Assembly (NCBI RefSeq): GCF_001905445.1
Contig: NZ_LIVQ01000002.1
Coordinates: 682,001-746,000, forward strand
Reading direction: 5' to 3'
Length of the DNA stretch: 64,000 nucleotides
Source: Streptomyces sp. CB00455
GTDB lineage: Bacteria; Actinomycetota; Actinomycetes; Streptomycetales; Streptomycetaceae
In this document: positions 9,099 through 17,453 of the stretch, piece by piece
How positions within the stretch are numbered: the stretch's first letter is position 1
Layout: every line of letters begins with the position of its first letter
Program-made: the position numbers and the translations under genes
Notes under the pieces: model-generated
The model's database searches: none
Told to the model about the DNA's origin: nothing
The model's input: only the letters and a program-made list of their open reading frames with translations

Positions 9099-9865
9099 GG
9101 GACGTCCTTGCGTACGGGAGCGGAGCCGGAGCCTGAGTACTCCCGGCTGATGCTGTCGGCGGCGCACAGCACCTGGGGCAGGAGGGCGAGGAGCCCCTCG
9201 GCGGTGACGACGACACCGGGCGCGGAGAGCGACAACGCGGCCGCGACCCGCCCGTCGGGGCCGTGGACGGGCGCCCCCAGGCAGTTGATGGACTCCTCGT
9301 GCCCGCCGAAGTCGGTGGCCCAGCCCTGTTCGCGCACGAGGTCCAGCTCGCGGAGGAACGCGGCCGCGTCGGGGGTCGAGCGGGCCGTGTAGCGCGGGTA
9401 GTCGATCCGGTGGGCCAGGGCCCGGCGCTCGGGCTCGGGGAGGTCGGCGAGGAGCAGCTTGGCGACGGCGGCGACCGTGAGCGGGACGGGCCTGCCGATG
9501 CGGGAGTACATGCGGACCGGGTAGCGGCTGTCGACCTTGTCGATGTACACGACTTCGTCGTCTTGGTGGAGCGCGAGGTGGACGGTGTGCCCGGTGGCCC
9601 TGTTGAGCTCGACGAGGTGGGGGTGGGCGACCTCCCGGACGTCCAGGTTCTCGACGGCCTCGGCGGCGAGCGCGAACAGCTGCGCCCCGAGGCGGTAGCG
9701 GCCGTCGGGCAGGCGGTAGACGAAGCCGTGCTCGTGCAGGGTGCGCAGCAGCCGCAGCGCGGTGCTCTTGTGCACGCCGAGCTCCTGCGCGACCGCTCCC
9801 AGGCCGGCGGGGCCCTTGGCCAGCAGGGGCAGGATCCCGAGCGCCCGTTCCACGGACTGGCTCAT
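9095..9865 (-). CDS. IclR-family transcriptional regulator
   Basis: 256 residues. The N-terminal winged helix-turn-helix (SVERALGILPLL, ELGVHKSTALRLLRTL) is followed by the IclR ligand-binding GAF-like domain (about 75-250). ATG at 9865; the reading frame stays open far upstream only because of codon bias. It is divergent from the D-amino-acid genes and overlaps ridA by 4 nt, so it most likely controls both sides through the inverted repeats at 9983-10011. The inducer is unknown; a D-amino acid or N-acyl derivative is inferred. Confidence 0.92.
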   Translation of the reverse strand: MSQSVERALGILPLLAKGPAGLGAVAQELGVHKSTALRLLRTLHEHGFVYRLPDGRYRLGAQLFALAAEAVENLDVREVAHPHLVELNRATGHTVHLALHQDDEVVYIDKVDSRYPVRMYSRIGRPVPLTVAAVAKLLLADLPEPERRALAHRIDYPRYTARSTPDAAAFLRELDLVREQGWATDFGGHEESINCLGAPVHGPDGRVAAALSLSAPGVVVTAEGLLALLPQVLCAADSISREYSGSGSAPVRKDVP

Positions 9866-9939
9866 CCCTCGTCCTCTCGTACCCGCCGGCCGGGCGGACC
9901 CGGCTCCGGCCGGTACGGGCGGCGCCGCACCGCCGGGCG

Positions 9940-10011
9940 TTGACCGGCCGTCACCGGGGATGTTAGACAGCGTGCAGCGTGATGCGCAACGACTGTTGCG
10001 TGCAACGCAAC
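9940..10011 (+). promoter_or_regulatory. Divergent promoter region with IclR-type operator
   Basis: On the plus strand TTGACC (9940-9945) and TAGACA (9964-9969) form a plausible -35/-10 pair with an 18-nt spacer. Just downstream are two overlapping inverted repeats: GCGCAAC/GTTGCGT around 9984-10001, and a perfect 7-bp pair GTTGCGT-GCA-ACGCAAC at 9995-10011. Their position over the expected transcription start would let the adjacent IclR protein repress the dsd-like gene. The promoter calls are pattern-based. Confidence 0.55.
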
Positions 10012-10042
10012 ACACTCGACGCCACAGCCCGGAGGCACCCGC

Positions 10043-11332
10043 ATGGCCAGCGCTCCCGCCGACCCCGTCAAGGCCCTTGCCGACGAGCCCGTCGACCACC
10101 GGTTCAAGGGTCTGCCCCCGGACGCACAGGCGGCCGGCCTCACCGTCGGACAGCTCACCGCCCAACGTCGTGACCTGCACACCGGCGGGTTCACCACCCC
10201 GGTCCTGACGCTCGACGCCGAGGCGCTGGAGCACAACCTCGCCGCGCTGGGCGCCTACGCCGAGCGCCATGCCCTCGCCTTCGCCCCGCACGGCAAGACC
10301 TGCATGGCGCCGCAGCTCTTCCGCCGCCAGCTGGAACACGGCGCCTGGGGCATCACCGCCGCCGTCCCCCACCAGGCCCGTGTCTACCGCGCCTTCGGCA
10401 TCCAGCGGATCTTCCTCGCCAACGAGCTCGTCGATCCCGCCGCCCTGCGCTGGGTGGCGGGGGAGCTCGCCGCCGACCCCGCCTTCCGCTTCGTCTGCTA
10501 CGTCGACTCCGTGCGCGGCGTCGAGCTCATGGACCGCGCCCTGGAGGGGCAGCCCGCCCGGATCGACGTCGTCGTCGAGCTCGGCGCCGGCGAGGGGGCC
10601 CGTACCGGAGCCCGTACCGAGGAGGACTGCCGCGCCGTCGCCGACGCCGTGGCCCGGGCCGGGACCCTGCGCCTGGTCGGTGTCGCCGGCTACGAGGCCG
10701 AGGTCCCGGGCGCCGACCCCGCCCGCGTCGAGTCCTACCTGCGCCGCCTCACCGGCCTGGCCGTCGAGTTCGACGGGGCCGGGCGGTTCGCCGCCGACCT
10801 CGACGAGATCGTGGTCAGCGCGGGCGGCTCCGCCTGGTTCGACGCCGTCGCCGACGTCTTCGCCGACCTGCCAGAGCTCTCCCGCCCCACCCTCAGGCTG
10901 CTGCGCTCCGGCGCGTACGTCTCCCACGACCACGGCTGGTACACCCGCCTGACGCCCTTCAACCGCCACCCCGAAGAGGGCGGCCTGCGGCCCGCGTTCC
11001 GCCTGTGGACCCAGGTCGTCTCCCGGCCCTCCCCCACCCAGGCCTTCGTCAACGCCGGCAAGCGCGACATCGCCTACGACCTCGGCCTGCCCGAGGCCGA
11101 GCTGGTGCGCGACGCCTTCGACGGCTCCGAGCGGCCCGCCAAGGGCGTCCGCGTGGTCAAACTGTCCGACCAGCACGCCTGGCTGGAGACCGACGGCGCC
11201 GAGGACCTGGCCGTCGGCGACTGGGTGGCCCTCGGCATGTCCCATCCCTGCACGATCTTCGAGAAGTGGCCGCTGATCCCGGTGGTCGCGCCCGACGGCA
11301 CGGTCACCGACTACGTCCGCACCTTCTTCTAG
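10043..11332 (+). CDS. D-serine-deaminase-like PLP enzyme (DSD1/alanine racemase fold III)
   Basis: 429-residue fold-type III PLP enzyme resembling eukaryotic-type D-serine dehydratase and D-threonine aldolase. The PLP lysine is K85 in PHGKT. The C-terminal metal-binding domain shows H401-P-C403 in GMSHPCTIFEKW, the His/Cys pair that binds zinc in DSD1-type dehydratases. Expected reaction: deamination of a D-amino acid through an aminoacrylate or imino intermediate. The next gene makes free D-amino acids and the divergent RidA removes imines, so the substrate is probably a D-amino acid, though which one cannot be read from sequence. Confidence 0.88.
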   Translation: MASAPADPVKALADEPVDHRFKGLPPDAQAAGLTVGQLTAQRRDLHTGGFTTPVLTLDAEALEHNLAALGAYAERHALAFAPHGKTCMAPQLFRRQLEHGAWGITAAVPHQARVYRAFGIQRIFLANELVDPAALRWVAGELAADPAFRFVCYVDSVRGVELMDRALEGQPARIDVVVELGAGEGARTGARTEEDCRAVADAVARAGTLRLVGVAGYEAEVPGADPARVESYLRRLTGLAVEFDGAGRFAADLDEIVVSAGGSAWFDAVADVFADLPELSRPTLRLLRSGAYVSHDHGWYTRLTPFNRHPEEGGLRPAFRLWTQVVSRPSPTQAFVNAGKRDIAYDLGLPEAELVRDAFDGSERPAKGVRVVKLSDQHAWLETDGAEDLAVGDWVALGMSHPCTIFEKWPLIPVVAPDGTVTDYVRTFF

Positions 11333-11341
11333 GCCACGGCC

Positions 11342-12937
11342 TTGGACCTGGTCATCCGCGGGGCCCGCGTCGTCGACGGCACGGGCGGGCCCTCCTACAC
11401 CGCGGACGTCGGCGTGCACGGGGGCCGGATCGCCGGGATCGGCCCGCTGGGCCGGGGCCGCAGGACCCTCGACGCGCACGGGCTGGTCCTGGCCCCCGGC
11501 TTCGTCGACATGCACGCCCACAGCGACCTCGCCCTGCTCCGCGACCCGGACCACAGCGCGAAGGCCGCCCAGGGCGTCACCCTCGAAGTGCTCGGCCAGG
11601 ACGGGCTGTCGTACGCCCCGGCCGACGACCACACCCTGGGCCGGGTCCGGGCCGCCATCGCCGGCTGGAACGGCTCCGGGGACGACATCGACTTCGACTT
11701 CGACTGGCGCACCGTCGGCGGCTACCTCGACCGGCTGGACCGCGGCTTCGACGGCCAGGGCGTCGCGGTCAACGCCGCCTACCTCGTCCCCCAGGGCACC
11801 GTCCGCGCCCAGGTCCTCGGCTGGGACGACCGCCCGGCCGGCCCCGCCGAGCTGGACCGGATGCGGCAGCTCGTCGACGACGGCCTGGCCCAGGGCGCCG
11901 TCGGCATGTCCTCCGGGCTGACCTACACCCCCGGCATGTACGCCTCCGGCACCGAACTGACCGAACTGTGCCGCGTGGTGGCGCGCCGCGGCGGCTACTA
12001 CTGCCCCCACCACCGCTCGTACGGCCGCGGCGCGGCCGCCGCCTACGCCGAGATGATCCGCCTCACCCGGGAGGCCGGCTGCGCCCTGCACCTGGCGCAC
12101 GCGACGATGAACTTCGGCGAGAACCGGGGCCGGGCCCCGGAGCTGCTGGCCCTGCTGGACGCGGCGCTGGACGCGGGCAGCGACATCACCCTGGACAGCT
12201 ACCCCTATACCCCCGGCTGCACCACCCTCGTCGCGCTGCTGCCCAGCTGGGCGAACGAGGGCGGCCCCGAGGCGGCCCTGGCCCGCCTGCGCGACGACGC
12301 CGAGGCCGAGCGGATCCGGTACGCGCTGGAGGTGGAGGGGGCCGACGGCTGTCACGGGGTGCCCGTCGACTGGTCGGCCGTCGAAGTCTCGGGCGTGGCC
12401 GACCCCGCCCTCGCGCACCACGTCGGCACGCGCCTGGACGGCTGGGACACCGCCCGGCGGCTGCTGCTCGGCGACCGGCTCGCGCCGACGGTCCTCCAGC
12501 ACGTCGGCCACGAGGAGAACGTCCGGGCGATCATGCGCCACCCCGCCCACACCGGCGGCTCCGACGGCATCCTCCAGGGCTCCAAGCCGCACCCGCGGGC
12601 CTACGGCACCTTCCCGCACTACCTCGGCCACTACGTCCGCGAGCTCGGCGTGCTCACCCTGGAGGAGTGCGTCGCGCACCTCTCCGGGCGCCCGGCCGCC
12701 CGGCTGCGCCTGCCCGACCGGGGCCTGGTCCGCGCCGGCTACCGCGCGGACCTCGTGCTGTTCGATCCGCAGACGGTCGCGGCCGGTTCCACCTTCACCG
12801 ATCCGCGCCGGCTGCCCACCGGCATCCCGCACGTCCTGATCGACGGACGGTTCGTCATGCGCGACGGGCGGCGCACGGACGTGCTGGCCGGGCGCTCCGT
12901 ACGCCGCACACCCGTTCGCACCCGACACCTACGATGA
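11342..12937 (+). CDS. N-acyl-D-amino-acid deacylase (amidohydrolase)
   Basis: 531-residue metal-dependent amidohydrolase of the D-aminoacylase group, which hydrolyses N-acyl-D-amino acids to a free D-amino acid and carboxylate. The metal motif is FVDMHAHSD near residues 53-61, further His ligands lie in HLAHATMN, and the family-typical KPHPRAYGTFPHYLGHYVRE is near 420-440. The likely start is TTG at 11342, 9 nt after the upstream stop and with little Shine-Dalgarno signal, so translation is probably coupled. Its TGA overlaps the next ATG (ATGA at 12934-12937). Confidence 0.9.
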   Translation: MDLVIRGARVVDGTGGPSYTADVGVHGGRIAGIGPLGRGRRTLDAHGLVLAPGFVDMHAHSDLALLRDPDHSAKAAQGVTLEVLGQDGLSYAPADDHTLGRVRAAIAGWNGSGDDIDFDFDWRTVGGYLDRLDRGFDGQGVAVNAAYLVPQGTVRAQVLGWDDRPAGPAELDRMRQLVDDGLAQGAVGMSSGLTYTPGMYASGTELTELCRVVARRGGYYCPHHRSYGRGAAAAYAEMIRLTREAGCALHLAHATMNFGENRGRAPELLALLDAALDAGSDITLDSYPYTPGCTTLVALLPSWANEGGPEAALARLRDDAEAERIRYALEVEGADGCHGVPVDWSAVEVSGVADPALAHHVGTRLDGWDTARRLLLGDRLAPTVLQHVGHEENVRAIMRHPAHTGGSDGILQGSKPHPRAYGTFPHYLGHYVRELGVLTLEECVAHLSGRPAARLRLPDRGLVRAGYRADLVLFDPQTVAAGSTFTDPRRLPTGIPHVLIDGRFVMRDGRRTDVLAGRSVRRTPVRTRHLR

Positions 12938-13959
12938 AGGGCATGGTCGCCTTCGCACTCGCCGCCCTGCTCTTCCTCGCCTTCTGCGTCAGCGCCCGCA
13001 AAGACCGCCGCCGGTTCCGCAACGCCGTGCTGCTCGGACTGACCCTCCTCACCCTGTCCTTCGGCCTGCTCGTGCAGGTGCGGGTGCTGCCGGGCTGGCT
13101 GGGGACCGCAGTGCTGCTCCTGGTCCTGGCCGTGCCGACCTTCGGGCTCGTGGCGCTCGGCGTCTTCCTGATCGCGAACGGTGTGACCATGGTCCGCCGG
13201 GAGGGCGCGCGCCTGCCCAATCTGCTGTCGCTGCTGGCGGGGCTCGGCATCTTCGCCATGATCGCGCTGCTGATCATCGTGGGCCGCTTCGACTCCACGC
13301 TCCTCACCGGCTTCGCGGCGACCCTCACCGCGGTCGTCGCCTATGTCTCCTTCGTGCTCCTGTGCTTCCTCGGCTACGCCTGCCTTTACGGGCGGATCAG
13401 GGTGCGCGGCGACGTCGACCACGTGGTGATGCTGGGATCGGGCCTGGTCGGCGGGGACCGGGTGCCGCCGCTGCTGGCCTCGCGGCTGCGCAAGGGACAG
13501 CAGATCTACGAGGCCCAGCTGGCGCGCGGCGGGCGGCCGCCGGTCCTGCTCGTCTCGGGCGGCAAGGGATCCGACGAGAAGGTCCCGGAGGCCCGCGCGA
13601 TGGCGGACTGGCTGATCGCGCAGGGCGTCCCGCAGGAGCACGTGGTGCTGGAGGACAGCTCGCGGACGACCGAGGAGAACATGCGGCTCAGCCGCGAGCT
13701 CATGGTGGCGGACGACCCGGGCTACCGGTGCGTGGTGGTCACCAACAACTTCCACGCCTTCCGGGCCGCAATGATGGCCCGCAAGGCCGGGGTCAACGGA
13801 CAGGTGGTGGGCGCGCCCACGGCACGGTACTTCTGGCCGACCGCCACCCTGCGCGAGTTCGCCGCCGTGTTCTGGGAGCACCGCACCGTGAACCTGGGGA
13901 TCTGCGGGCTGCTGGTCGCCCTCGGCGCGCTCGCCTCGCTCGTCACGCTGACCGTCTGA
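12934..13959 (+). CDS. YdcF-like DUF218 membrane protein
   Basis: 341 residues. The N-terminal half has about five transmembrane helices; the C-terminal DUF218 domain starts near DHVVMLGSGLVGGDR, has VSGGKGSDE and SRTTEENMRLS, and is followed by a last helix. DUF218/YdcF and SanA/ElyC proteins are implicated in envelope or vancomycin-related functions, but the biochemical activity is unknown. The ATG at 12934 overlaps the deacylase stop by 4 nt; an internal ATG at 12943 is an alternative. Its place in the D-amino-acid operon is intriguing because D-amino acids occur in the wall. Confidence 0.85.
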   Translation: MKGMVAFALAALLFLAFCVSARKDRRRFRNAVLLGLTLLTLSFGLLVQVRVLPGWLGTAVLLLVLAVPTFGLVALGVFLIANGVTMVRREGARLPNLLSLLAGLGIFAMIALLIIVGRFDSTLLTGFAATLTAVVAYVSFVLLCFLGYACLYGRIRVRGDVDHVVMLGSGLVGGDRVPPLLASRLRKGQQIYEAQLARGGRPPVLLVSGGKGSDEKVPEARAMADWLIAQGVPQEHVVLEDSSRTTEENMRLSRELMVADDPGYRCVVVTNNFHAFRAAMMARKAGVNGQVVGAPTARYFWPTATLREFAAVFWEHRTVNLGICGLLVALGALASLVTLTV

Positions 13960-14071
13960 ACCGGCGCCGCGCGAGGTGCCCGGCGCCGCCGCGCGGCCCG
14001 GACCCGGGCCGAGGTGCGTTCATGGGGCCGCCGCCGGAGGATGGGGCCAGGGAACATCGAGGAGGTACGCG

Positions 14072-14257
14072 ATGGACAGTGAATCGGACGAGCAGCCGAC
14101 ACGGTCGGACCGGCTGTACACCGGCGGGGAGCGGCCCTACGACCCCGAGGACCTCGTGATGGCGACCGGCCACGACCCGACTCCGGAGCGGGTCGAGAAG
14201 GCGCGCCAGCTGATCGCGAAGGAGGGGCCGCAGGTCATCGAGCGCTACCTGCCGTAG
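14072..14257 (+). CDS. Small uncharacterised protein (61 aa)
   Basis: 61-residue acidic soluble protein starting at the ATG at 14072, with a strong GAGGAGGT site upstream. The C-terminal half (MATGHDPTPERVEKARQLIA) looks like a well-formed helical segment. No recognised domain. A hairpin at 14286-14312 closes the transcript. Probably a real conserved Streptomyces small gene, based on the ribosome-binding site and codon pattern; function unknown. Confidence 0.7.
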   Translation: MDSESDEQPTRSDRLYTGGERPYDPEDLVMATGHDPTPERVEKARQLIAKEGPQVIERYLP

Positions 14258-14285
14258 CGCGCTCCGCGCGCACGCCGCCGGCGCT

Positions 14286-14312
14286 GCGGCCCGGGGTCGC
14301 CCCCCGGGCCGC
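14286..14312. terminator. Hairpin terminator after the 61-aa gene
   Basis: GCGGCCCGGGG (14286-14296) pairs perfectly with CCCCGGGCCGC (14302-14312) around a 5-nt loop, 28 nt after the stop codon. No T tract follows, as is common in Streptomyces. Confidence 0.65.
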
Positions 14313-14347
14313 TCCGTCGCGCTCGGGCCGCCGGGGGCGGGCCGCCA

Positions 14348-14414
14348 CGGGTGGGGCGCCGTGCCCGGGCCGCCGCGGGTGGATCGCCGTGCCCGGGCCG
14401 CGCGGGTGGGCCGC
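14348..14414. repeat. GC-rich tandem repeat of about 27 bp, 2.4 copies
   Basis: Copies start at 14348, 14376 and (partial) 14403. Each begins CGGGTGG and contains CGCCGTGCCCGGGCCGC. The array is intergenic, between the hairpin at 14286-14312 and the next gene. Likely replication-slippage DNA; I see no gene in 14258-14474. Confidence 0.7.
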
Positions 14415-14474
14415 ATCCGGATCCGGTGCACGCTCGTTAGCCGCCCGGGGACCGCAACCCTAAGGACAGGCACC

Positions 14475-14927
14475 ATGCACGCACTCGACGTCGACTGGGA
14501 CCACCCCACGGACCCGCGACCCGGCCCGCAGCTCGACCACCTCCGCGCGTACGTGGCCACGGACGGCGCCGACGGGCACCTCTGGCACGGGGTCCGCACC
14601 CTGCTGCTGACCACCGTGGACCGCGCCCGCGGCCGCGCCGTGCGCACCCCGCTGATCTACGGCGAGGACGCCGACGCGGGGCGCCTGATCGTCCTCGCCT
14701 CGGGCTACGGCGCCCCTCGCCACCCGGCCTGGTACGAGAATCTCGCCGCGCATCCGGAGGTCCGTGTCCAGGTCGGCGCCGCGGTCTTCGCGGCCTCGGC
14801 GCGGACGGCGTCGCCGGCGGAGCGGGAGACGTACTGGGGCATGATGACGGGCCTGTGGCCCCCGTACGAGGACGAGCAGGCCGCCGCCCGGCCGCGCCGG
14901 ATCCCGCTGGTGATCCTGGAGCGTTAG
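14475..14927 (+). CDS. Deazaflavin (F420)-dependent nitroreductase-family protein
   Basis: 150 residues in the small beta-barrel Ddn/nitroreductase family that uses F420H2 in actinobacteria. Visible family features are RTPLIYGED, LIVLASGYGAPRHPAWYENLAAHPEV and the closing IPLVILER. The HPAWYxNLxAxPxV block is the strongest family signature. The ATG at 14475 has AAGGAC upstream. It stands alone between a 61-aa gene and an aminotransferase. Substrate unknown; quinone reduction is typical for relatives. Confidence 0.88.
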   Translation: MHALDVDWDHPTDPRPGPQLDHLRAYVATDGADGHLWHGVRTLLLTTVDRARGRAVRTPLIYGEDADAGRLIVLASGYGAPRHPAWYENLAAHPEVRVQVGAAVFAASARTASPAERETYWGMMTGLWPPYEDEQAAARPRRIPLVILER

Positions 14928-15191
14928 CGCACCTACGGACGAAACGATCCTCCGCCGACCGCGCCGCTGCCCGGCGGCCCGGCCGCCGGCCCCCCGGAAG
15001 GCCCCCGGGGTGACGAGCGCAACACCCCGCGCCGGGGGCCGGGCGCGTCACCCATTCCGCAGGCCGGAGCGCGAGGGCGGCAGCGATTTCCAAGGAGGGA
15101 CCACGCAGCCACCCACCCATTACCCGAAACGGGACATACCGCTCGTCGTCGCCCCCGGCGAATGGGCGTGCCATGCCCCCGCTCCGGCCCG

Positions 15192-15197
15192 TAAGCT
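15192..15197 (+). promoter_or_regulatory. -10 element of a leaderless aminotransferase transcript
   Basis: TAAGCT stands 6 nt before the ATG at 15204 and no Shine-Dalgarno sequence is present. That spacing places the transcription start at the ATG itself. No convincing -35 box is visible. Confidence 0.45.
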
Positions 15198-15203
15198 CCC
15201 GTC

Positions 15204-16415
15204 ATGCAGGTGATCCAGTCAACGAAACTCGCCAATGTCTGCTACGAGATCCGCGGCCCCGTGCTGGAAGAGGCGATGCGGCTCGAAGCGGCAGGTCATC
15301 GCATCCTCAAGCTCAACACCGGAAACCCCGCGGCCTTCGGCTTCGAGTGCCCGCCGGAGATCCTTGAGGACATGCTCCGCAACCTGGGCAACGCCCACGG
15401 CTACGGGGACGCGAAGGGGCTGCTCTCCGCGCGCCGCGCGGTCATGCAGCACTACCAGACCAAGGGCATCGAGCTGGACGTCGAGGACATCTACCTCGGC
15501 AACGGCGTCTCCGAGCTGATCCAGATGTCCATGCAGGCCCTGCTGGACGACGGCGACGAGGTACTGGTACCGGCGCCGGACTACCCGCTGTGGACCGCCT
15601 CCGTCTCCCTCGCGGGCGGCACCGCCGTCCACTACCGCTGCGACGAGCAGTCCGACTGGATGCCGGACCTCGCCGACATCGAGCGCAGGATCACCGACCG
15701 CACCCGCGCGATCGTGATCATCAACCCGAACAACCCGACCGGCGCCGTCTACGACGACGCGATGCTGCGCGGGCTCACGGACATCGCCCGCCGCCACGGC
15801 CTGGTCGTCTGCTCGGACGAGATCTACGACCGCATCCTCTTCGACGGCGCGACGCACACGAACACCGCCGCCATCGCACCGGACCTGCTGACCCTCACCT
15901 TCAACGGGCTCTCCAAGAACTACCGCGTCGCCGGCTACCGGGCCGGCTGGATGGCGGTCTGCGGCCCCAAGAAGCACGCCGCGTCGTACATCGAGGGCCT
16001 GACGATCCTGGCCAACATGCGCCTGTGCGCCAACATGCCCTCGCAGCACGCCGTCGCCACCGCCCTCGGCGGCCGGCAGTCGATCGAGGACCTGGTCCTG
16101 CCCGGCGGGCGGCTGCTGGAGCAGCGCGATGCGGCCTACGACCTGCTCACGCAGATCCCGGGCATCTCCTGCGTGAAGCCCAAGGGCGCCCTGTACCTCT
16201 TCCCGAAGCTCGACCCGGCGGTCTACAAGATCAAGGACGACCGGCAGATGGTCCTCGACCTGCTGCGGGCCGAGAAGATCATGGTGGTGCACGGTACGGG
16301 CTTCAACTGGCCCGAACCCGACCACTTCCGCATCGTGACGCTGCCCAACGCCACGGACCTGGCGGACGCGGTGACGCGGATCGGGAACTTCCTCGACGGC
16401 TACGGGCAGCCGTAG
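15204..16415 (+). CDS. Class I PLP aminotransferase, alanine-transaminase (AlaA) type
   Basis: 403-residue fold-type I aminotransferase. It shows NPNNPTGAVY and SDEIYDRI, and the PLP lysine in the block LSKNYRVAGYRAGWM (SKxxRxxGxRxGW). Overall it resembles AlaA-type glutamate-pyruvate aminotransferases; aspartate or other amino-acid specificity cannot be excluded. The message looks leaderless (see -10 at 15192). It is not in an operon: the next gene has its own promoter-like region at 16458-16486. Confidence 0.93.
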   Translation: MQVIQSTKLANVCYEIRGPVLEEAMRLEAAGHRILKLNTGNPAAFGFECPPEILEDMLRNLGNAHGYGDAKGLLSARRAVMQHYQTKGIELDVEDIYLGNGVSELIQMSMQALLDDGDEVLVPAPDYPLWTASVSLAGGTAVHYRCDEQSDWMPDLADIERRITDRTRAIVIINPNNPTGAVYDDAMLRGLTDIARRHGLVVCSDEIYDRILFDGATHTNTAAIAPDLLTLTFNGLSKNYRVAGYRAGWMAVCGPKKHAASYIEGLTILANMRLCANMPSQHAVATALGGRQSIEDLVLPGGRLLEQRDAAYDLLTQIPGISCVKPKGALYLFPKLDPAVYKIKDDRQMVLDLLRAEKIMVVHGTGFNWPEPDHFRIVTLPNATDLADAVTRIGNFLDGYGQP

Positions 16416-16457
16416 CCGTAGGAGCGGAGCCCCGCTGGAACATCAGCAGGATCAAGC

Positions 16458-16486
16458 TCAACTTTAGAACGGATCCAATGTAGGAT
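16458..16486 (+). promoter_or_regulatory. Possible promoter of the 131-aa gene
   Basis: TCAACT (16458-16463) and TAGGAT (16481-16486) are separated by 17 nt in a comparatively AT-rich patch ahead of a gene with a good ribosome-binding site. The -35 is weak; pattern-based call. Confidence 0.4.
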
Positions 16487-16515
16487 GGTCTCCTGACCCC
16501 GCAGGAGGCCTCCTC

Positions 16516-16911
16516 ATGTACGAGCCGATCCGCACGAAGTCGGCCGTCCACCGTGTGGGCGGCGACCCGGCCGACTATCCGCACCGCAGCCGCGGCGAAG
16601 CGCTGGACATCCAGCTCGCCGGGCACCTCGCGGCCCTGCTCGCCGTCACCGACGAGCTCGGGCTGGTCGAGGACGCCACCGAGATCGCCGCACAGGTCGC
16701 CCGGCTGCGCGGAGCCCAGCCCGCCCGTGCGCCGCGGCAGGATCCCGCCGGGGACGCCGCGGCCCTGCACCAGCGCGCGCACGACCTCGCCGCCCGCGCC
16801 CTGCTCGTCGCCGCGTCCCGCGCCGACACCACCGCCGCGATCCTCGCCGCCGGGCGCATGGACGCGCATGCCGCCGCCCTGAAGTCCCCGGACCTGGCCG
16901 GCGCCCACTGA
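16516..16911 (+). CDS. Conserved hypothetical protein (131 aa)
   Basis: 131 residues, mostly helical and Ala-rich, soluble, with no recognised domain. The N-terminus YEPIRTKSAVHRV and the segment LDIQLAGHLAALLAVTDELG look like a well-kept Streptomyces protein family (recollection). The ATG at 16516 is preceded by GCAGGAGGCC, a strong site. It ends just before a hairpin at 16913-16929. Function unknown. Confidence 0.75.
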   Translation: MYEPIRTKSAVHRVGGDPADYPHRSRGEALDIQLAGHLAALLAVTDELGLVEDATEIAAQVARLRGAQPARAPRQDPAGDAAALHQRAHDLAARALLVAASRADTTAAILAAGRMDAHAAALKSPDLAGAH

Positions 16912-17288
16912 CGGCCCCGGTCCGGGGCCGCGAAGGCTCCGGACCGGGCGCCACTTCCCCTGCGGGAAGCCCCGCAGCACCAGAAACCCGCGGCCCGCCC
17001 GGCAGCCCCGGACGGGCAGCCCCGGCCTCCGGTCGCACCCGACGCCCACAGCCCGGCCCGCGGCCGCACCCGAAGCCCGCGGCCCCCTGGACCGGGGAGC
17101 CGGCCCCCGGGACCGCAGCCCCGGAACGGCGGCCCCTGCACCCCGCAGGACCCGAAGCCGGCAGCCCCGGCCCCCGCACCGGCACCGGCACCGGCACCGG
17201 CAGCGCCCGGGACCGCAGCCCCCGAGTCGGCGCTGAACGTAGGCCCCGCAGCGTCCGTGCCGCAGCCGCCGGGCGGCAGGGGGGCCCG
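16912..17288. other. Gene-free low-complexity DNA, with a hairpin and a CACCGG microsatellite
   Basis: This stretch opens with a hairpin (GGCCCC/GGGGCC, 16913-16929) that probably terminates the preceding gene. It is then filled with repeated CAGCCCCGG-like words and four exact CACCGG units at 17177-17200. Reading frames here are Pro/Arg/Ala strings on both strands, with no ribosome-binding site and no family likeness. I see no gene. Confidence 0.7.
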
Positions 17289-17453
17289 CTAGTGCTGTGG
17301 CCGGGAAGGTTTGCCGGGTCGCGTTGTCCGGTGCGGTGCATCGCAAGGCGGAGGGCCACGTCTCGTACTGGACGTACTTGCGTGGTCCGACAACACAGCG
17401 AGGTGCCGTGCCGGGCGCCGCGACCCGGTGAACCTTCCCGGTCACAGCACTAG
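17289..17453. mobile_element. 165-bp MITE-like element with 35-bp terminal inverted repeats
   Basis: The left end (CTAGTGCTGTGGCCGGGAAG, continuing to 17323) and the right end (17419-17453) are inverted repeats of 35 bp with three mismatches, each bordered by CTAG. The inner arms are also partly complementary, so the whole element can fold. There is no transposase inside. I recall near-identical intergenic copies across Streptomyces, which suggests a non-autonomous element mobilised in trans. The terminal CTAG at 17450-17453 supplies the TAG stop of the neighbouring minus-strand gene. Confidence 0.8.

Noticed and set aside
9866..12928. Long open minus-strand frame continuing upstream of the IclR gene
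   Set aside because: It is antisense to the D-amino-acid genes and rich in Val/Gly/Arg. High-GC codon bias keeps antisense frames open; there is no ribosome-binding site or family likeness.
16912..17288. Pro/Ala-rich frames as a possible secreted or coiled protein
   Set aside because: Frames shift between repeated words and lack start signals; better explained as low-complexity intergenic DNA.
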